Source: Spirochaetales bacterium
Lineage (GTDB): Bacteria > Spirochaetota > Spirochaetia > CADAEX01
Length of the DNA: 64,000 nt
Assembly (NCBI GenBank): GCA_024233785.1
Contig: JACKPD010000009.1
Coordinates: 31,356 to 95,355 of the forward strand
Reading direction: 5' to 3'
Made by a program: the position numbers and the translations under genes. Positions 42,779-51,617 of the stretch are shown in pieces. Under the pieces are notes generated by a model. The model saw only the letters and a list, made by a program, of their open reading frames with translations. It searched no databases and was not told the origin of the DNA. How positions within the stretch are numbered: position 1 is the stretch's first letter; each line of letters starts with the position of its first letter.

Positions 42779-44395
42779 ATGACAAATATTAAAAACTCGT
42801 TTCATTGGGCAGATATAAATGCTGACAAAATTATAAGGGAAAGAAAAAAAATGTTTGATTCCGGAAAAGACGCTTTTGTATGCGCGTCAGGAATAACACC
42901 TTCCGGAACAGTTCACATAGGGAATTTCAGGGAAATTATTTCAGTTGAACTTGTTGTGCGCGCGCTGAGGGACAAGGGTGAGAAAGTACGGTTTATTTAT
43001 TCCTGGGATGATTATGATGTATTCAGAAAAGTCCCCGCAAACATGCCGGACAGGGAGAACCTCGAAAAGTTCCTTAGATTTCCGATCACAATGGTGCCGG
43101 ACCCCTGGGGAAAAGAGGAAAGCTATGCCAGGGCAAACGAGGCTGAGCTTGAATCGCTTCTTCCCGCTGTCGGAGTATTTCCTGATTATATATATCAGGC
43201 CGCAAAATACAGAAAATCAGAATACGCACAGGGGATTAAAACAGCTCTTGAGAAGAAGGATCAGATAAAAAAGATACTGGATGAACACAGAACTTCTCCC
43301 CTTGATAATGAATGGATGCCGGTTTCTGTTTTCTGCAATAAATGCAGCAGAGATACAACCAGGGTTGAGGGCTGGGACAGGGAATGGAGCATAAGCTACA
43401 GCTGCTCATCATGCGGAAACAGTGAGAAAGTGGACCTGAGGGAAACAGCATGCGCAAAACTTCCCTGGAGAATTGACTGGCCGATGAGATGGAAGCACGA
43501 AAGGGTTGATTTTGAACCTGCAGGCAAGGACCACCATTCAGAAGGGGGGTCATTTGATACTGCAGAGCGCATATCCAAAGATATATTTGATCACGAACCG
43601 CCTGTAACATTCCAGTATGATTTTTTAAGTATAAAGGGCAGGGGCGGCAAGATATCTTCCTCAAGCGGTGAAGTAATAAGCCTCAGGGATGTTCTTGAGG
43701 TCTACCAGCCTGAAATTGTAAGATACATGTTCGCGGGAACAAGGCCCAACACGGAATTCGCGATATCATTCGACCTTGATGTAATCAAGATATATGAAGA
43801 CTATGACAAATGCGAAAGAATATATTTCGGGGTTGAACCTGTAAACGAGAAAAAAGCTGACAAGGAAAAAAGGATATTTGAACTGTCGCAGGTAAATGAA
43901 CTGCCGGATGAGATCTCATACCAGATTCCGTTCAGGCACCTGTGCAATCTGCTTCAGATACAGTCGGGTGATATCGAGGCGGTTATAGCATCACTTCCTG
44001 ATATAAGCGAAAAACAGAAAGAAAAACTGAGGGTAAGGTCCAAATGCGCATGGAACTGGATAAGGGATTTTGCGCCTGAGGATTTCAGGTTTGAGCTTAA
44101 TACACACGGAGGGACAGCAGGACACGCAGGAGATATTCCTGAAGATTTTGACAGGGATTCTTCGGTAAGGGTTCTGAATCTGGTCGCAGAAGAAGTCAGG
44201 CAGCTTGAAAAGCATACTGAAACCACGCTTGCTGAAGCAATTTACGCCGCGGCAGGGGAGTGTTCGATGGAGCCGAAAGATCTATTCAGGCTGATTTATA
44301 CAGTTCTTATAGGAAAGGAAAAAGGGCCCCGTCTTGCCGGTTTTATTATGGCGGCCGGAAAGGAAAAAATCCTCCCTATTCTTGAAAAGTATTGA
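42779..44395 (+). CDS. lysK: Class I lysyl-tRNA synthetase
   Basis: 538 residues from ATG 42779; a longer in-frame start at 42740 coincides with the promoter -35 and adds unrelated residues. The class I fold is shown by ITPSGTVHIGNFRE (the HIGH motif variant) and GGKISSSSGEVIS (the KMSKS variant). Zinc-type cysteines appear in CNKCSRDTTRVEG and CSSCGNSEK. A C-terminal helical anticodon-binding domain follows. Most bacteria use class II LysRS; the class I form is typical of archaea, spirochaetes and some alphaproteobacteria, which informs the host guess. Confidence 0.96.
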   Translation: MTNIKNSFHWADINADKIIRERKKMFDSGKDAFVCASGITPSGTVHIGNFREIISVELVVRALRDKGEKVRFIYSWDDYDVFRKVPANMPDRENLEKFLRFPITMVPDPWGKEESYARANEAELESLLPAVGVFPDYIYQAAKYRKSEYAQGIKTALEKKDQIKKILDEHRTSPLDNEWMPVSVFCNKCSRDTTRVEGWDREWSISYSCSSCGNSEKVDLRETACAKLPWRIDWPMRWKHERVDFEPAGKDHHSEGGSFDTAERISKDIFDHEPPVTFQYDFLSIKGRGGKISSSSGEVISLRDVLEVYQPEIVRYMFAGTRPNTEFAISFDLDVIKIYEDYDKCERIYFGVEPVNEKKADKEKRIFELSQVNELPDEISYQIPFRHLCNLLQIQSGDIEAVIASLPDISEKQKEKLRVRSKCAWNWIRDFAPEDFRFELNTHGGTAGHAGDIPEDFDRDSSVRVLNLVAEEVRQLEKHTETTLAEAIYAAAGECSMEPKDLFRLIYTVLIGKEKGPRLAGFIMAAGKEKILPILEKY

Positions 44396-44451
44396 AAAGA
44401 ACAGGGACAAAATGAAATAAGGGAAACCTCACCAGGAGGGCCCATTAAAAG

Positions 44452-44474
44452 CAGGGGTTTTTACCCCTGGTTTA
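44452..44474. terminator. Bidirectional terminator between lysK and era
   Basis: A 7-bp stem CAGGGGT (44452-44458) with ACCCCTG (44463-44469) and a TTTT loop, with T-rich bases on both sides. It overlaps the era stop codon and serves the convergent lysK and era genes. Confidence 0.6.
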
Positions 44475-45393
44475 TAAGCCCTTTAAGCAGGTTCCCTTTT
44501 TTTCTCCAGTTTTTATTTACCTTTACGCGGAGGTCAAGAGTAACAGGATACGGAAATATACCCTTTATTTCCCTTTTCGCGGCAGCCTTTATCGCCCTTA
44601 TCTTCTCCCCGGCTGACCCGATAAGGATTCCTTTCTGGGATTCACTTTCAACAACAAGAAAAGCCCTAACCCAAAGCTGCTCGTCCGGAGGCGTGCCGTT
44701 CATCTCGATATCAGCAATTTCAACATACATACTGTGGGGAACTTCTTCCCTGGTCCTGTTTATCGCTTTTTCCCTTATTATTTCGCTTATCCTGAAAGAT
44801 ACGTCCTGGTCTGTATAAATATCGTCGGGATACATCTGCTCCCCTTCGGGGGCAAACTCAAACATGGCATCAAGCAGTTCCTTGACACCCTCGCCCGTTC
44901 TTGCAGAAACGTTTACAACAGCGACATCCCTTTCCCTGTGTATTTTTTTAAGATTTTTCCGAAGAAAATTTCCGAGGCTTTCAAGTGTTATACTTTTATT
45001 CGGTTCAGGCAGTTCGAGTGAATCTGTTTTGTTTAAAGCAACAACGATCCTTGTATTTCCCGCTGAAAGATATTCGAGGATCTTTTTTTCCTCTTCACCC
45101 GGCTCCCTCATACAATCAACAACATAAAGGATCAACTCAGCATCATCGACTGCAGTTTCTGTTATCTGCTTGAGTTCGACATTGAGTTTTTTGTCTGAAA
45201 GGTGGTAGCCGGGTGTATCCTGAAAGACAAGCTGTCCCCGGCTTTCAGTATAAACACCCCTTATTATATTTCTTGTAGTCTGGGGAGTTCTTGAAACAAT
45301 TGAGACTTTATGTCCGCAAATCTGATTTATAAGTGTGGATTTGCCTGAGGACGGACGCCCGGCAAGCGTAACAAAAGATGATTTCATTGTCAC
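44461..45393 (-). CDS. era: GTPase Era
   Basis: 310 residues if started at GTG 45393, which has GGAG six bases upstream; ATG 45387 and TTG 45405 are alternatives. G1 is GRPSSGKSTL, G3 is DTPGYHLSD, G4 is ALNKTDSLEL and G5 is VSARTGEG. The C-terminal KH domain has LIGSAGEKIRAIKAAAKREI, which binds the 3' end of 16S rRNA during 30S assembly. A separate transcription unit ending in a strong terminator lies just upstream. Confidence 0.96.
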   Translation of the reverse strand: MTMKSSFVTLAGRPSSGKSTLINQICGHKVSIVSRTPQTTRNIIRGVYTESRGQLVFQDTPGYHLSDKKLNVELKQITETAVDDAELILYVVDCMREPGEEEKKILEYLSAGNTRIVVALNKTDSLELPEPNKSITLESLGNFLRKNLKKIHRERDVAVVNVSARTGEGVKELLDAMFEFAPEGEQMYPDDIYTDQDVSFRISEIIREKAINRTREEVPHSMYVEIADIEMNGTPPDEQLWVRAFLVVESESQKGILIGSAGEKIRAIKAAAKREIKGIFPYPVTLDLRVKVNKNWRKKGNLLKGLINQG

Positions 45394-45483
45394 TTGATAC
45401 TCCAATTAGGCTATTTATTCAAGTTCAAAGAGATATAACAGGACAGATACTGCATGAAACCGGGAACAATAAGACTTACAAAT

Positions 45484-45510
45484 AAAAAAGCCGGTCTTTT
45501 GCCGGCTTTT
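45484..45510 (-). terminator. Terminator upstream of era
   Basis: 9-bp stem AAAAGCCGG (45486-45494) with CCGGCTTTT (45502-45510), a seven-base loop, and on the minus strand the tail TTTTTTATT. There is no known minus-strand gene before it, so it ends a short unannotated transcript or attenuates era. Confidence 0.75.
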
Positions 45511-45560
45511 GAAAGCTGTCAGGGTTTTTAAGGCTGATCAGCTCACACATTTTAAAAATA

Positions 45561-45644
45561 CTATAAGCCAAAAGGCTTTTTTATAAACATCATTAAAAGG
45601 TTCTGCCGGCATTGCCGGCGCATCACATCTGGCGGCAGCATCAT
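45561..45644 (-). CDS. Candidate 27-residue small protein / leader peptide
   Basis: ATG ATG at 45644-45639 follows GGGAGG by four or seven bases, one of the best ribosome sites in the window. The frame encodes MMLPPDVMRRQCRQ followed by NLLMMFIKKPFGL and stop: a basic, Met-rich, partly hydrophobic peptide. It lies inside the small transcript upstream of era. There is no family match I can recall; short length means it could be chance. Confidence 0.35.
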   Translation of the reverse strand: MMLPPDVMRRQCRQNLLMMFIKKPFGL

Positions 45645-45686
45645 CAGACCTCCCGGTGTATAAATATTAAAAATCAATCTTCATCA

Positions 45687-45729
45687 ATCTGCATCCGGAT
45701 TTTATCCGGCCTCCCGCTGTAATGCAGAT
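45687..45729. repeat. Nested inverted repeats (structured RNA element)
   Basis: Outer arms ATCTGCAT (45687-45694) and ATGCAGAT (45722-45729) enclose a perfect hairpin CCGGAT-TTT-ATCCGG (45695-45709). It would lie at the 5' end of the minus-strand transcript. The inner stem sits between a GGGAGG site and an ATG that opens a six-codon frame. Confidence 0.6.
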
Positions 45730-45745
45730 GTATTTCCTAATAATA

Positions 45746-45774
45746 AATTTAAAACATTAAATTAAATTTGTCAA
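45746..45774 (-). promoter_or_regulatory. Promoter of the small transcript upstream of era
   Basis: Minus strand: perfect -35 TTGACA (45769-45774), 17-base spacer, -10 TAAATT (45746-45751), the same pair of boxes as the rpoN promoter. Confidence 0.6.
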
Positions 45775-45844
45775 ATTTACTTTGCCTGTATTATCTTTCA
45801 TGTTAAATACAGCTATTATATAGACTATTGTAATAAGCATTTTA

Positions 45845-45873
45845 TTGACAGCCGGAGTGCTGCGTGTTAAATA
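45845..45873 (+). promoter_or_regulatory. clpP-purC promoter
   Basis: Perfect -35 TTGACA (45845-45850), 17-base spacer, -10 TAAATA (45868-45873). A GAGGGG ribosome site (45881-45886) precedes the ATG at 45893. Confidence 0.6.
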
Positions 45874-45892
45874 ACCAGAAGAGGGGAATAAT

Positions 45893-46495
45893 ATGAAACA
45901 GAATACACTTATTCTTGGCAGCGAAGAGAGTGAGGAAAAAGATAAAAAAGAGCCGGATATCTCTGAAAAAATACTTAAGACAAGGACAATTCTTCTTTCG
46001 GGAGAGGTAAACAAGAAACTCGCGGAAAAAGTAATAAGCCAGATGCTGCTTCTCGAAGCGGAAAACGATGAGCCTATAAAGATATTTATAGATTCTCCCG
46101 GGGGAGATGTTGATGCCGGATACGCGATATTTGACATGATAAGGTTTATAAAGCCTCCTGTCTACATAATCGGAATGGGGCTTGTCGCAAGCGCGGGGGC
46201 GCTTATCCTGCTTGCGGCACCGAACGAGAGAAGGCTTGCGCTTCCCAATTCCCACTATCTCATCCACCAGCCGTTGAGCGGAATAAGGGGGGTTGCGACA
46301 GAAATTGAAATACATGCCAAAGAGATTGAAAAAACCAGAAAAAAGATCAACAAACTGATAGCTGACGAGACAGGAAAGGATATAAAACAGGTTGAAAAGG
46401 ATACGGACAGGGACTTCTGGATGAACGCGGAAGAAGCAAAAACCTACGGCCTTGTTTCAAGGTTAATCAAAAACCGGGGAGAATTTGAAATATGA
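45893..46495 (+). CDS. clpP: ClpP-family serine protease
   Basis: 200 residues. The catalytic serine lies in GLVASAGALIL, the histidine in PNSHYLIHQPLSG and the aspartate in DRDFWMNAEEAKTYGLV; IFIDSPGGDVDAGYAIFDMI is the oligomer-interface and oxyanion region. It forms the proteolytic chamber that works with ClpA/ClpX/ClpC ATPases. The N-terminal extension is Glu/Lys-rich (SEESEEKDKKEPD), and no clpX or tig gene is adjacent, so this may be a second ClpP paralogue rather than the main one. Its stop overlaps the purC start (ATGA). Confidence 0.92.
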   Translation: MKQNTLILGSEESEEKDKKEPDISEKILKTRTILLSGEVNKKLAEKVISQMLLLEAENDEPIKIFIDSPGGDVDAGYAIFDMIRFIKPPVYIIGMGLVASAGALILLAAPNERRLALPNSHYLIHQPLSGIRGVATEIEIHAKEIEKTRKKINKLIADETGKDIKQVEKDTDRDFWMNAEEAKTYGLVSRLIKNRGEFEI

Positions 46496-47451
46496 CAGAT
46501 GAAATTATAATCAGAAATTTTAAAAAAACTTTTAATGGAATTGAAGAATCAGATATCCGCGCAGGCAGCGCTTCAGCAGGGCTCTTCAAAGGCAAAGTGC
46601 GGGATGTTATTGATCTTGGAAAGGAATTATTGATTATAACGTCAGACCGGATTTCCGCTTTTGATGTAATACTTTCCACAATCCCGTTCAAGGGCGAGGT
46701 GCTTAATAAAACCTCTCTTTTCTGGTTTAACAAAACATCGGATATAATAAAAAACCACATACTTGAAACAATATCGCCCCGTTCTGTAAGGGTAAGGAAA
46801 TGCGGAATACTGCCTGTTGAGGTTATTGTACGGGGATACCTTACAGGTTCAGCATGGAGGGATTATTCAAAGGGAAAGGATATATCAGGGATAGAGCTTC
46901 CGAAGGGAATGAAATTCAACCAGAGGTTTGATAAACCACTTTTGACACCGTCCACAAAGGCAGAGGCGGGTGAACACGATATGCCTATATCGTGCGCAGA
47001 TATTGTCGCAAATGGGCTGGTTGATAAAAAAATCTGGGACGAAGTTGAAGAAAAAGCCATCTCCCTTTTCAGCAGAGGAACAGAACTCGCTGCGAAAAAC
47101 GGGCTTATACTTGTTGATACTAAATACGAATTCGGCCTGCTTGACGGCAAGCTGATACTGGCGGACGAAATCCATACACCTGATTCGAGCAGATTCTGGT
47201 ATTCAGATACTTATGAAAAACTTTACAGCGAAAACAAGGAGCAGCGTCAGCTTGACAAGGAATATTTCAGAAAATGGCTGATAGACAGGGGATACATGGG
47301 GAACGGTGAAATCCCTGAAATTACAGATGAAGTAAGGGTTGGAACAGCAAAAAGATATATTGACTCATACGAAAACATAACAGGTGAGGTTTTTACCCCG
47401 GAGGCAGGGGATTCTGAAGCAGAGAAGAAAAAAATACTGTTATATCTATAG
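46492..47451 (+). CDS. purC: SAICAR synthase
   Basis: 319 residues, the longer yeast-like form. Motifs in order: GKVRDVIDLGKELLIITSDRISAFD, then PVEVIVRGYLTGSAWRDY, GGE-like metal region, LTPSTKAEAGEHD, and ILVDTKYEFGLLDG, DEIHTPDSSRFW. It condenses CAIR with aspartate in purine biosynthesis. Its ATG overlaps the clpP stop codon, implying coupled translation with an unrelated protease gene. No other pur genes are nearby. Confidence 0.96.
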   Translation: MTDEIIIRNFKKTFNGIEESDIRAGSASAGLFKGKVRDVIDLGKELLIITSDRISAFDVILSTIPFKGEVLNKTSLFWFNKTSDIIKNHILETISPRSVRVRKCGILPVEVIVRGYLTGSAWRDYSKGKDISGIELPKGMKFNQRFDKPLLTPSTKAEAGEHDMPISCADIVANGLVDKKIWDEVEEKAISLFSRGTELAAKNGLILVDTKYEFGLLDGKLILADEIHTPDSSRFWYSDTYEKLYSENKEQRQLDKEYFRKWLIDRGYMGNGEIPEITDEVRVGTAKRYIDSYENITGEVFTPEAGDSEAEKKKILLYL

Positions 47452-47515
47452 CAGGCAGTAAAAGAAAATTTTTCCGCCCTGATATAGAAAAGGATTTGCT
47501 GCTTCGGGAGGAAAT

Positions 47516-48595
47516 ATTTTTAAGAAATTTTTTCTTTTTACTTTTTTATCCTTTTCCTCTGTTTACCTGGCCTCTTTTTCAAGATGTTCTGTTATTCCGA
47601 CGGAAAAAGAACCTGAATCAATAGTTTTCATGTCGTACAATACCTGCAACCTGTTTGATGACATAGATAACGGAACAGAATATCCTGAATATGACCCGTC
47701 ATCAGGGGGCCTCTGGAACAGCTCCCTTTATCACGAGAGGCTTAAAAGGACAGGGGAGGTCATTGCTCTGGCAAATCCTCCTTCAGGACCGGATATTATC
47801 TGTTTTCAGGAAATAGAAAACAGGAAAGTCATTACTGATCTTGCGTCTACTTACCTTAAGAATTATTCATATGATTACATCATATCACCTGACAGCGAAG
47901 GCAGCGCAATTACCACGGGAATTATAAGCCGTTATCCACTTGAAAATATAAAATATCATTCACTATTTACTGAAGGCTTTGAAAATTTGAGAACAATAAC
48001 AGAAGCGCAGGTTTCAGTATCAGGAAAAAATCTGTTTATTTTCAACTGCCACCTGAAATCAAAACTGGGTGGGGATGAGTTTACGGAGGAGGCAAGGCTT
48101 GAGGCAGCCGGAGCTCTCAGAAGAAGATGCGGTGAAATACATCTTGAAAACCCTGATGCCGAAATTATTATTGCGGGAGATTTGAATGAGAATATTGACG
48201 AATATCAGAGGCAAGCGGGGAAATATATAACTGCCCTGATGCCGCTGACAGATAATGGGGAATGGGAACCCGGAGAAGCACCGGAAAGCTCTTTATTTGT
48301 AACAGGCAATATTGAGGACCTGCGGTCTCCCGAATTCAGGGCTGTTTTCTATTCACCCTGGCTTGAAGGGGAGGAATACGGCAGCTATTACTACAGGAAC
48401 GGCTGGGAGACAATTGATCATTTTCTCCTTTCTCCTTCATTTTTCAACAAAAAAGAATATGAATATTCCGGTTTCGGGGTTTTAAAAAGAGAAGAGTTTA
48501 CAGGAAGCAGAGGAGAACCTGTTAAATGGAACAGCAGGACAGAAAGCGGCTATTCAGACCATCTGCCGATTCTGCTTTTTCTGGCACATAGCTGA
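47516..48595 (+). CDS. Exported endonuclease/exonuclease/phosphatase family protein, ATT start
   Basis: The conserved domain begins MSYNTCNLFDD and runs through CFQEIENRK (metal Glu), FNCHLKSKLGG, IIAGDLNEN (catalytic Asp, Asn) and YSDHLPILLFL (catalytic His), a complete EEP (DNase I-like) set. An in-frame ATG at 47630 lies within the domain's first strand, but the frame is open upstream to a stop at 47480 and encodes KKFFLFTFLSFSSVYLASFSRC, a signal or lipoprotein-like leader. The only plausible start is ATT 47516, preceded by GGGAGG four bases upstream; no ATG, GTG or TTG is available. If so the protein has 359 residues. Substrate unknown. The 3' end overlaps the convergent HAD gene by 42 bases. 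Confidence 0.8.
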   Translation: MFKKFFLFTFLSFSSVYLASFSRCSVIPTEKEPESIVFMSYNTCNLFDDIDNGTEYPEYDPSSGGLWNSSLYHERLKRTGEVIALANPPSGPDIICFQEIENRKVITDLASTYLKNYSYDYIISPDSEGSAITTGIISRYPLENIKYHSLFTEGFENLRTITEAQVSVSGKNLFIFNCHLKSKLGGDEFTEEARLEAAGALRRRCGEIHLENPDAEIIIAGDLNENIDEYQRQAGKYITALMPLTDNGEWEPGEAPESSLFVTGNIEDLRSPEFRAVFYSPWLEGEEYGSYYYRNGWETIDHFLLSPSFFNKKEYEYSGFGVLKREEFTGSRGEPVKWNSRTESGYSDHLPILLFLAHS

Positions 48596-49279
48596 AGACT
48601 CCTCTCCAAGGATAAAATCCCCGAAGTCCTTTACAGAGTTGAAATATTTTATGCAGTTTTCTGTCATATATTTCCTTATCTCGGGGATATCATAGCTCCA
48701 GCCTGCAGCAGCTGTTTCAACACCGGTATTGTGCCCCATCAGCACTCCGGGTTTCAGGTCATCGAGTATCAGCGCGTCCCCGGCACGGAGGTCAAATGCT
48801 TCAAGCGCCGTAACAACAGGCCAGGGAAACGGTTTTCTTTTTGTCTCGTCATAGCTCCAGCCGAAAATCATGTCCGGGAAAAACCTTGTGCTGCCTGAAA
48901 ACCCTTTTAACGTGTAATCCCTCTCAATAAGGTCTTTTTCCGAATGTGAGACAACAACAACTTTGCCGCCCAGTTCCCTGTAGCGGATAAGTATCTCTAT
49001 AAACCCGGGAAAAAAATCAGGGACAATCCCGGATGTATATTTTCTCCAGATATCATACTCGGCTGCAATTTCATCACTGTCCATTCCAAGGTCGCCGGTC
49101 ATATATGCCATGATTCCTGGATCAAAATTTATTCTGAACCAGTCATCGAGAGAAAGAGGCTCAAGGTGAGGCCGCATTATTTTTATAACTTCGAGATGTG
49201 CCTTATAATGAATTATTGGCGTACTGTCGACAGATGTATCATCGTGATCTAAAAATAAGCATTTATATCTGAGATCCAT
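48554..49279 (-). CDS. HAD-superfamily phosphatase
   Basis: 241 residues. Motif I is CLFLDHDDTSVDST (nucleophile Asp and DxD), motif II is KVVVVSHSEKDL, motif III includes KRKPFPWPV (Lys) and motif IV is ALILDDLKPG. A helical cap domain lies between motifs I and II. It belongs to the beta-phosphoglucomutase/phosphatase-like group. Small-molecule phosphate hydrolysis is likely, but the substrate is unknown. No membrane segment. The C-terminal 15 residues overlap the 3' end of the EEP gene on the other strand. Confidence 0.88.
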   Translation of the reverse strand: MDLRYKCLFLDHDDTSVDSTPIIHYKAHLEVIKIMRPHLEPLSLDDWFRINFDPGIMAYMTGDLGMDSDEIAAEYDIWRKYTSGIVPDFFPGFIEILIRYRELGGKVVVVSHSEKDLIERDYTLKGFSGSTRFFPDMIFGWSYDETKRKPFPWPVVTALEAFDLRAGDALILDDLKPGVLMGHNTGVETAAAGWSYDIPEIRKYMTENCIKYFNSVKDFGDFILGEESSAMCQKKQNRQMV

Positions 49280-49383
49280 TTAAAAAATATAATACAAACA
49301 CCGGTCCGTATCAATGAAAAGAATTCACCGGGGAACCCATTAATAGCAATTCAGCTATTTTTGTATAAACATTTAAAAAAACA

Positions 49384-49412
49384 TTGAAAGCAATATGTCT
49401 ATTCAGTATAAT
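49384..49412 (+). promoter_or_regulatory. Promoter of the Cache chemoreceptor gene
   Basis: -35 TTGAAA (49384-49389), 17-base spacer, perfect -10 TATAAT (49407-49412). It excludes a start at TTG 49384, which is the -35 box itself. Confidence 0.7.
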
Positions 49413-49449
49413 CCAGTTGTTAAAAAAACCAGGACAGGAAGGATTACTC

Positions 49450-51579
49450 GTGAACATAAAAAGGAAACTGATACTTTCGTTTTTGATAACAACTATTGCC
49501 CCTCTGTTACTCATCAGCATTTTTTTCTCTGTAAAAAGTGTTGATACAGCCTACAGGACAACCAGCCGGACGATGGAAAGCGTCCTGAAGATTGCGGAAG
49601 ACAAGATAAATACCTTTTTCAGGGCGGCAAAGGAAAATACAAATATGTTCTCTGAAAACCGCCTTGTAAGATCTGCTGATGATTCAATGACAACATACAA
49701 GGACAACAAGGAAAAAACACCAATGACTCCCCTTGATAACGGCGGCATTGAGGCAGAGATTTACCAGTACTTCAAGGAAGTAATAGATACCCACCCTGAA
49801 TACGACAGTGTTTGTCTGGGTCTTGATTACGGCGGATTTGTTATGTTTCCGGGTTCAGACAGAAAACCCGGATATAATCCATCTGAAAGGGGATGGTATA
49901 AAACCGCACTTCAAGATACTGAAAAAACGCATGTGGCGGATGTGTACAGGACATCTGACGGAAAATCGTTAGTCATAAGCGCGGTCAGGGCTGTAAAGAA
50001 TTTTAATAACAGAGTAATTGGCGTTGCCTGTCTGGATATTACGCTTGACAGCATTACAGACACAGTAAAAAACATTAAAATAGGTAATTCAGGTTATGTT
50101 ATTGTTGTCGATGATAACGGCAAAATATTATCAGACCCGCTTCATGAGGATCTTAATTTCAAGGCCCTGAGCGAATGTGAAAACGGATATCAGGAACTCG
50201 CCGGTAAAGAACCCGGCATTTACAGGCTTGATATTGATAAAACCGGTTATCTTGTGCTTGTAACAAAAAACACAACTGAAAATACCGCGAATCTCATCGG
50301 ATTTATACCGGAAATTGAGGTATGGGCAGAAACAAGAACACTTCTTTTCTATACTATTTTTATTGGACTTGTCCTCCTTGTAATCTTCGGAGCTCTGGGT
50401 CTTTTTACAGCCAATTCAATTATCTTACCTGTAAACAGGTTAAATCAGGTATTATGCGAAATTGCTGAAGGGAACGGAGATCTGACAAAAAAACTGGATA
50501 TCAGGACAAAAGATGAAATCGGAGAGGTTTCAAGAAGCTTTAACCTTTTTTCAGAAAACATGAGAAACATGATTTCAAAGATAAAATCCTCTACCATCAA
50601 ACTTTCAGAAACCGGCGAGACCCTGAAAACAAATATGAATCACTCTGCATCTGCTGTAACTGAGATAACCTCCAATATAGAAAGCTCAAACAAGTTGTTT
50701 GATAAACAGAACAGCAGTGTTTCTGAAACTGCCGCCGCGGTTGAGCAGATATCACGGGCCATGAACTCCCTCAATGAGCTGATTGTAGACCAGTCTTCAA
50801 GTGTAACCGAATCTTCAGCTTCAATAGAGGAGATGGTTGCGAATATAAATAATGTAAACAAGATTTTTTCATCCCTTGGCGAGCATTATAAAAACCTGGT
50901 CGCGGTATCAGATGACGGGAAGAAAAAGCTGGGTATTGTTAACAGCCAGATCAATGAAATTTCTGTCCAGTCAGGAGACCTGATGGAAACAAACCGCGTT
51001 ATAAGCGGTATTGCCTCCCAGACAAATCTTCTTTCAATGAATGCCGCAATCGAAGCGGCACACGCGGGTGAAGCAGGAAAAGGTTTTGCTGTTGTTGCCT
51101 CCGAGATAAGAAAACTTGCAGAAATATCTGCAGCTCAGTCAAAAGAAGTCGGGCAGAAATTAAGCTCAATAAAAGCATTTATCGACTCTATTGTATCCTC
51201 ATCAGATGAAGCTGAAAAAACTTTTGATATAATTATGGAAGTTGTTACAACAATTGACAATCTCAGGGCTGAAATAGAAAATTCAATGGCTGAGCAGATA
51301 GAGGGAAGCAGGCAGATACTTGAGGCAATTTCAAACATAAACAGTATAACTCAGGCGGTCAGCAGCGGCTCAAAAGAAATGAATGAAGGAATAAACATGA
51401 TCAATAATGAAATTGCAAAACTTAAAATGATCAATTCTGAAGTATTCAGCAGTATTTCGGAGATTTCTGCAGGAACAAAGGAAATCAATATGTCCATGCA
51501 GTCTGTCAAGGAAACATCGGAAATTACCTCTGAAGCGATAGAAGCGGTTATAACGGAAATATCGAGATTCAAACTGTAA
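49450..51579 (+). CDS. Methyl-accepting chemotaxis protein with dCache domain
   Basis: 709 residues from GTG 49450, which has GGAAGG seven bases upstream. A first membrane helix (ILSFLITTIAPLLLISIFF) is followed by a periplasmic dCache domain (about 35-290) with YNPSERGWYKTAL and ADVYRTSDGKSLVISAVRAV, the ligand-loop signatures. A second helix (LLFYTIFIGLVLLVIFGALGLF), a HAMP and a long coiled coil precede the signalling tip EAAHAGEAGKGFAVVASEIRKLAE. Signals go to CheA/CheW, and CheR and CheB of this window adjust its methylation. Glu/Gln-rich helices suggest several methylation sites. A small-molecule ligand is likely but unidentified. Confidence 0.95.
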   Translation: MNIKRKLILSFLITTIAPLLLISIFFSVKSVDTAYRTTSRTMESVLKIAEDKINTFFRAAKENTNMFSENRLVRSADDSMTTYKDNKEKTPMTPLDNGGIEAEIYQYFKEVIDTHPEYDSVCLGLDYGGFVMFPGSDRKPGYNPSERGWYKTALQDTEKTHVADVYRTSDGKSLVISAVRAVKNFNNRVIGVACLDITLDSITDTVKNIKIGNSGYVIVVDDNGKILSDPLHEDLNFKALSECENGYQELAGKEPGIYRLDIDKTGYLVLVTKNTTENTANLIGFIPEIEVWAETRTLLFYTIFIGLVLLVIFGALGLFTANSIILPVNRLNQVLCEIAEGNGDLTKKLDIRTKDEIGEVSRSFNLFSENMRNMISKIKSSTIKLSETGETLKTNMNHSASAVTEITSNIESSNKLFDKQNSSVSETAAAVEQISRAMNSLNELIVDQSSSVTESSASIEEMVANINNVNKIFSSLGEHYKNLVAVSDDGKKKLGIVNSQINEISVQSGDLMETNRVISGIASQTNLLSMNAAIEAAHAGEAGKGFAVVASEIRKLAEISAAQSKEVGQKLSSIKAFIDSIVSSSDEAEKTFDIIMEVVTTIDNLRAEIENSMAEQIEGSRQILEAISNINSITQAVSSGSKEMNEGINMINNEIAKLKMINSEVFSSISEISAGTKEINMSMQSVKETSEITSEAIEAVITEISRFKL

Positions 51580-51617
51580 TAATCAGCTGCTGCGGGAATC
51601 ACAAGTATTTTAACAGC

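Larger units (their letters stand above)
45484..45739 (-). ncRNA. Candidate small transcript or era leader RNA
   Basis: The 487-base gap between era and clpP holds a complete minus-strand unit: a strong promoter (45746-45774), nested hairpins (45687-45729), a small ORF with a strong ribosome site (45561-45644) and an intrinsic terminator (45484-45510). The predicted RNA is about 255 bases. The order promoter, leader peptide-like ORF, terminator, gene would also fit transcription attenuation of era. No known RNA family is recognised. Confidence 0.45.

Noticed and set aside
45600..45632. GCCGGC repeats as a CRISPR or REP array
   Set aside because: Only two or three irregular copies of a short GC-rich word occur, with no regular spacing or spacers.
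49384..49449. Longer N-terminus of the Cache chemoreceptor from TTG 49384
   Set aside because: That TTG is the -35 box of a good promoter, whereas GTG 49450 has GGAAGG and gives a normal first membrane helix.
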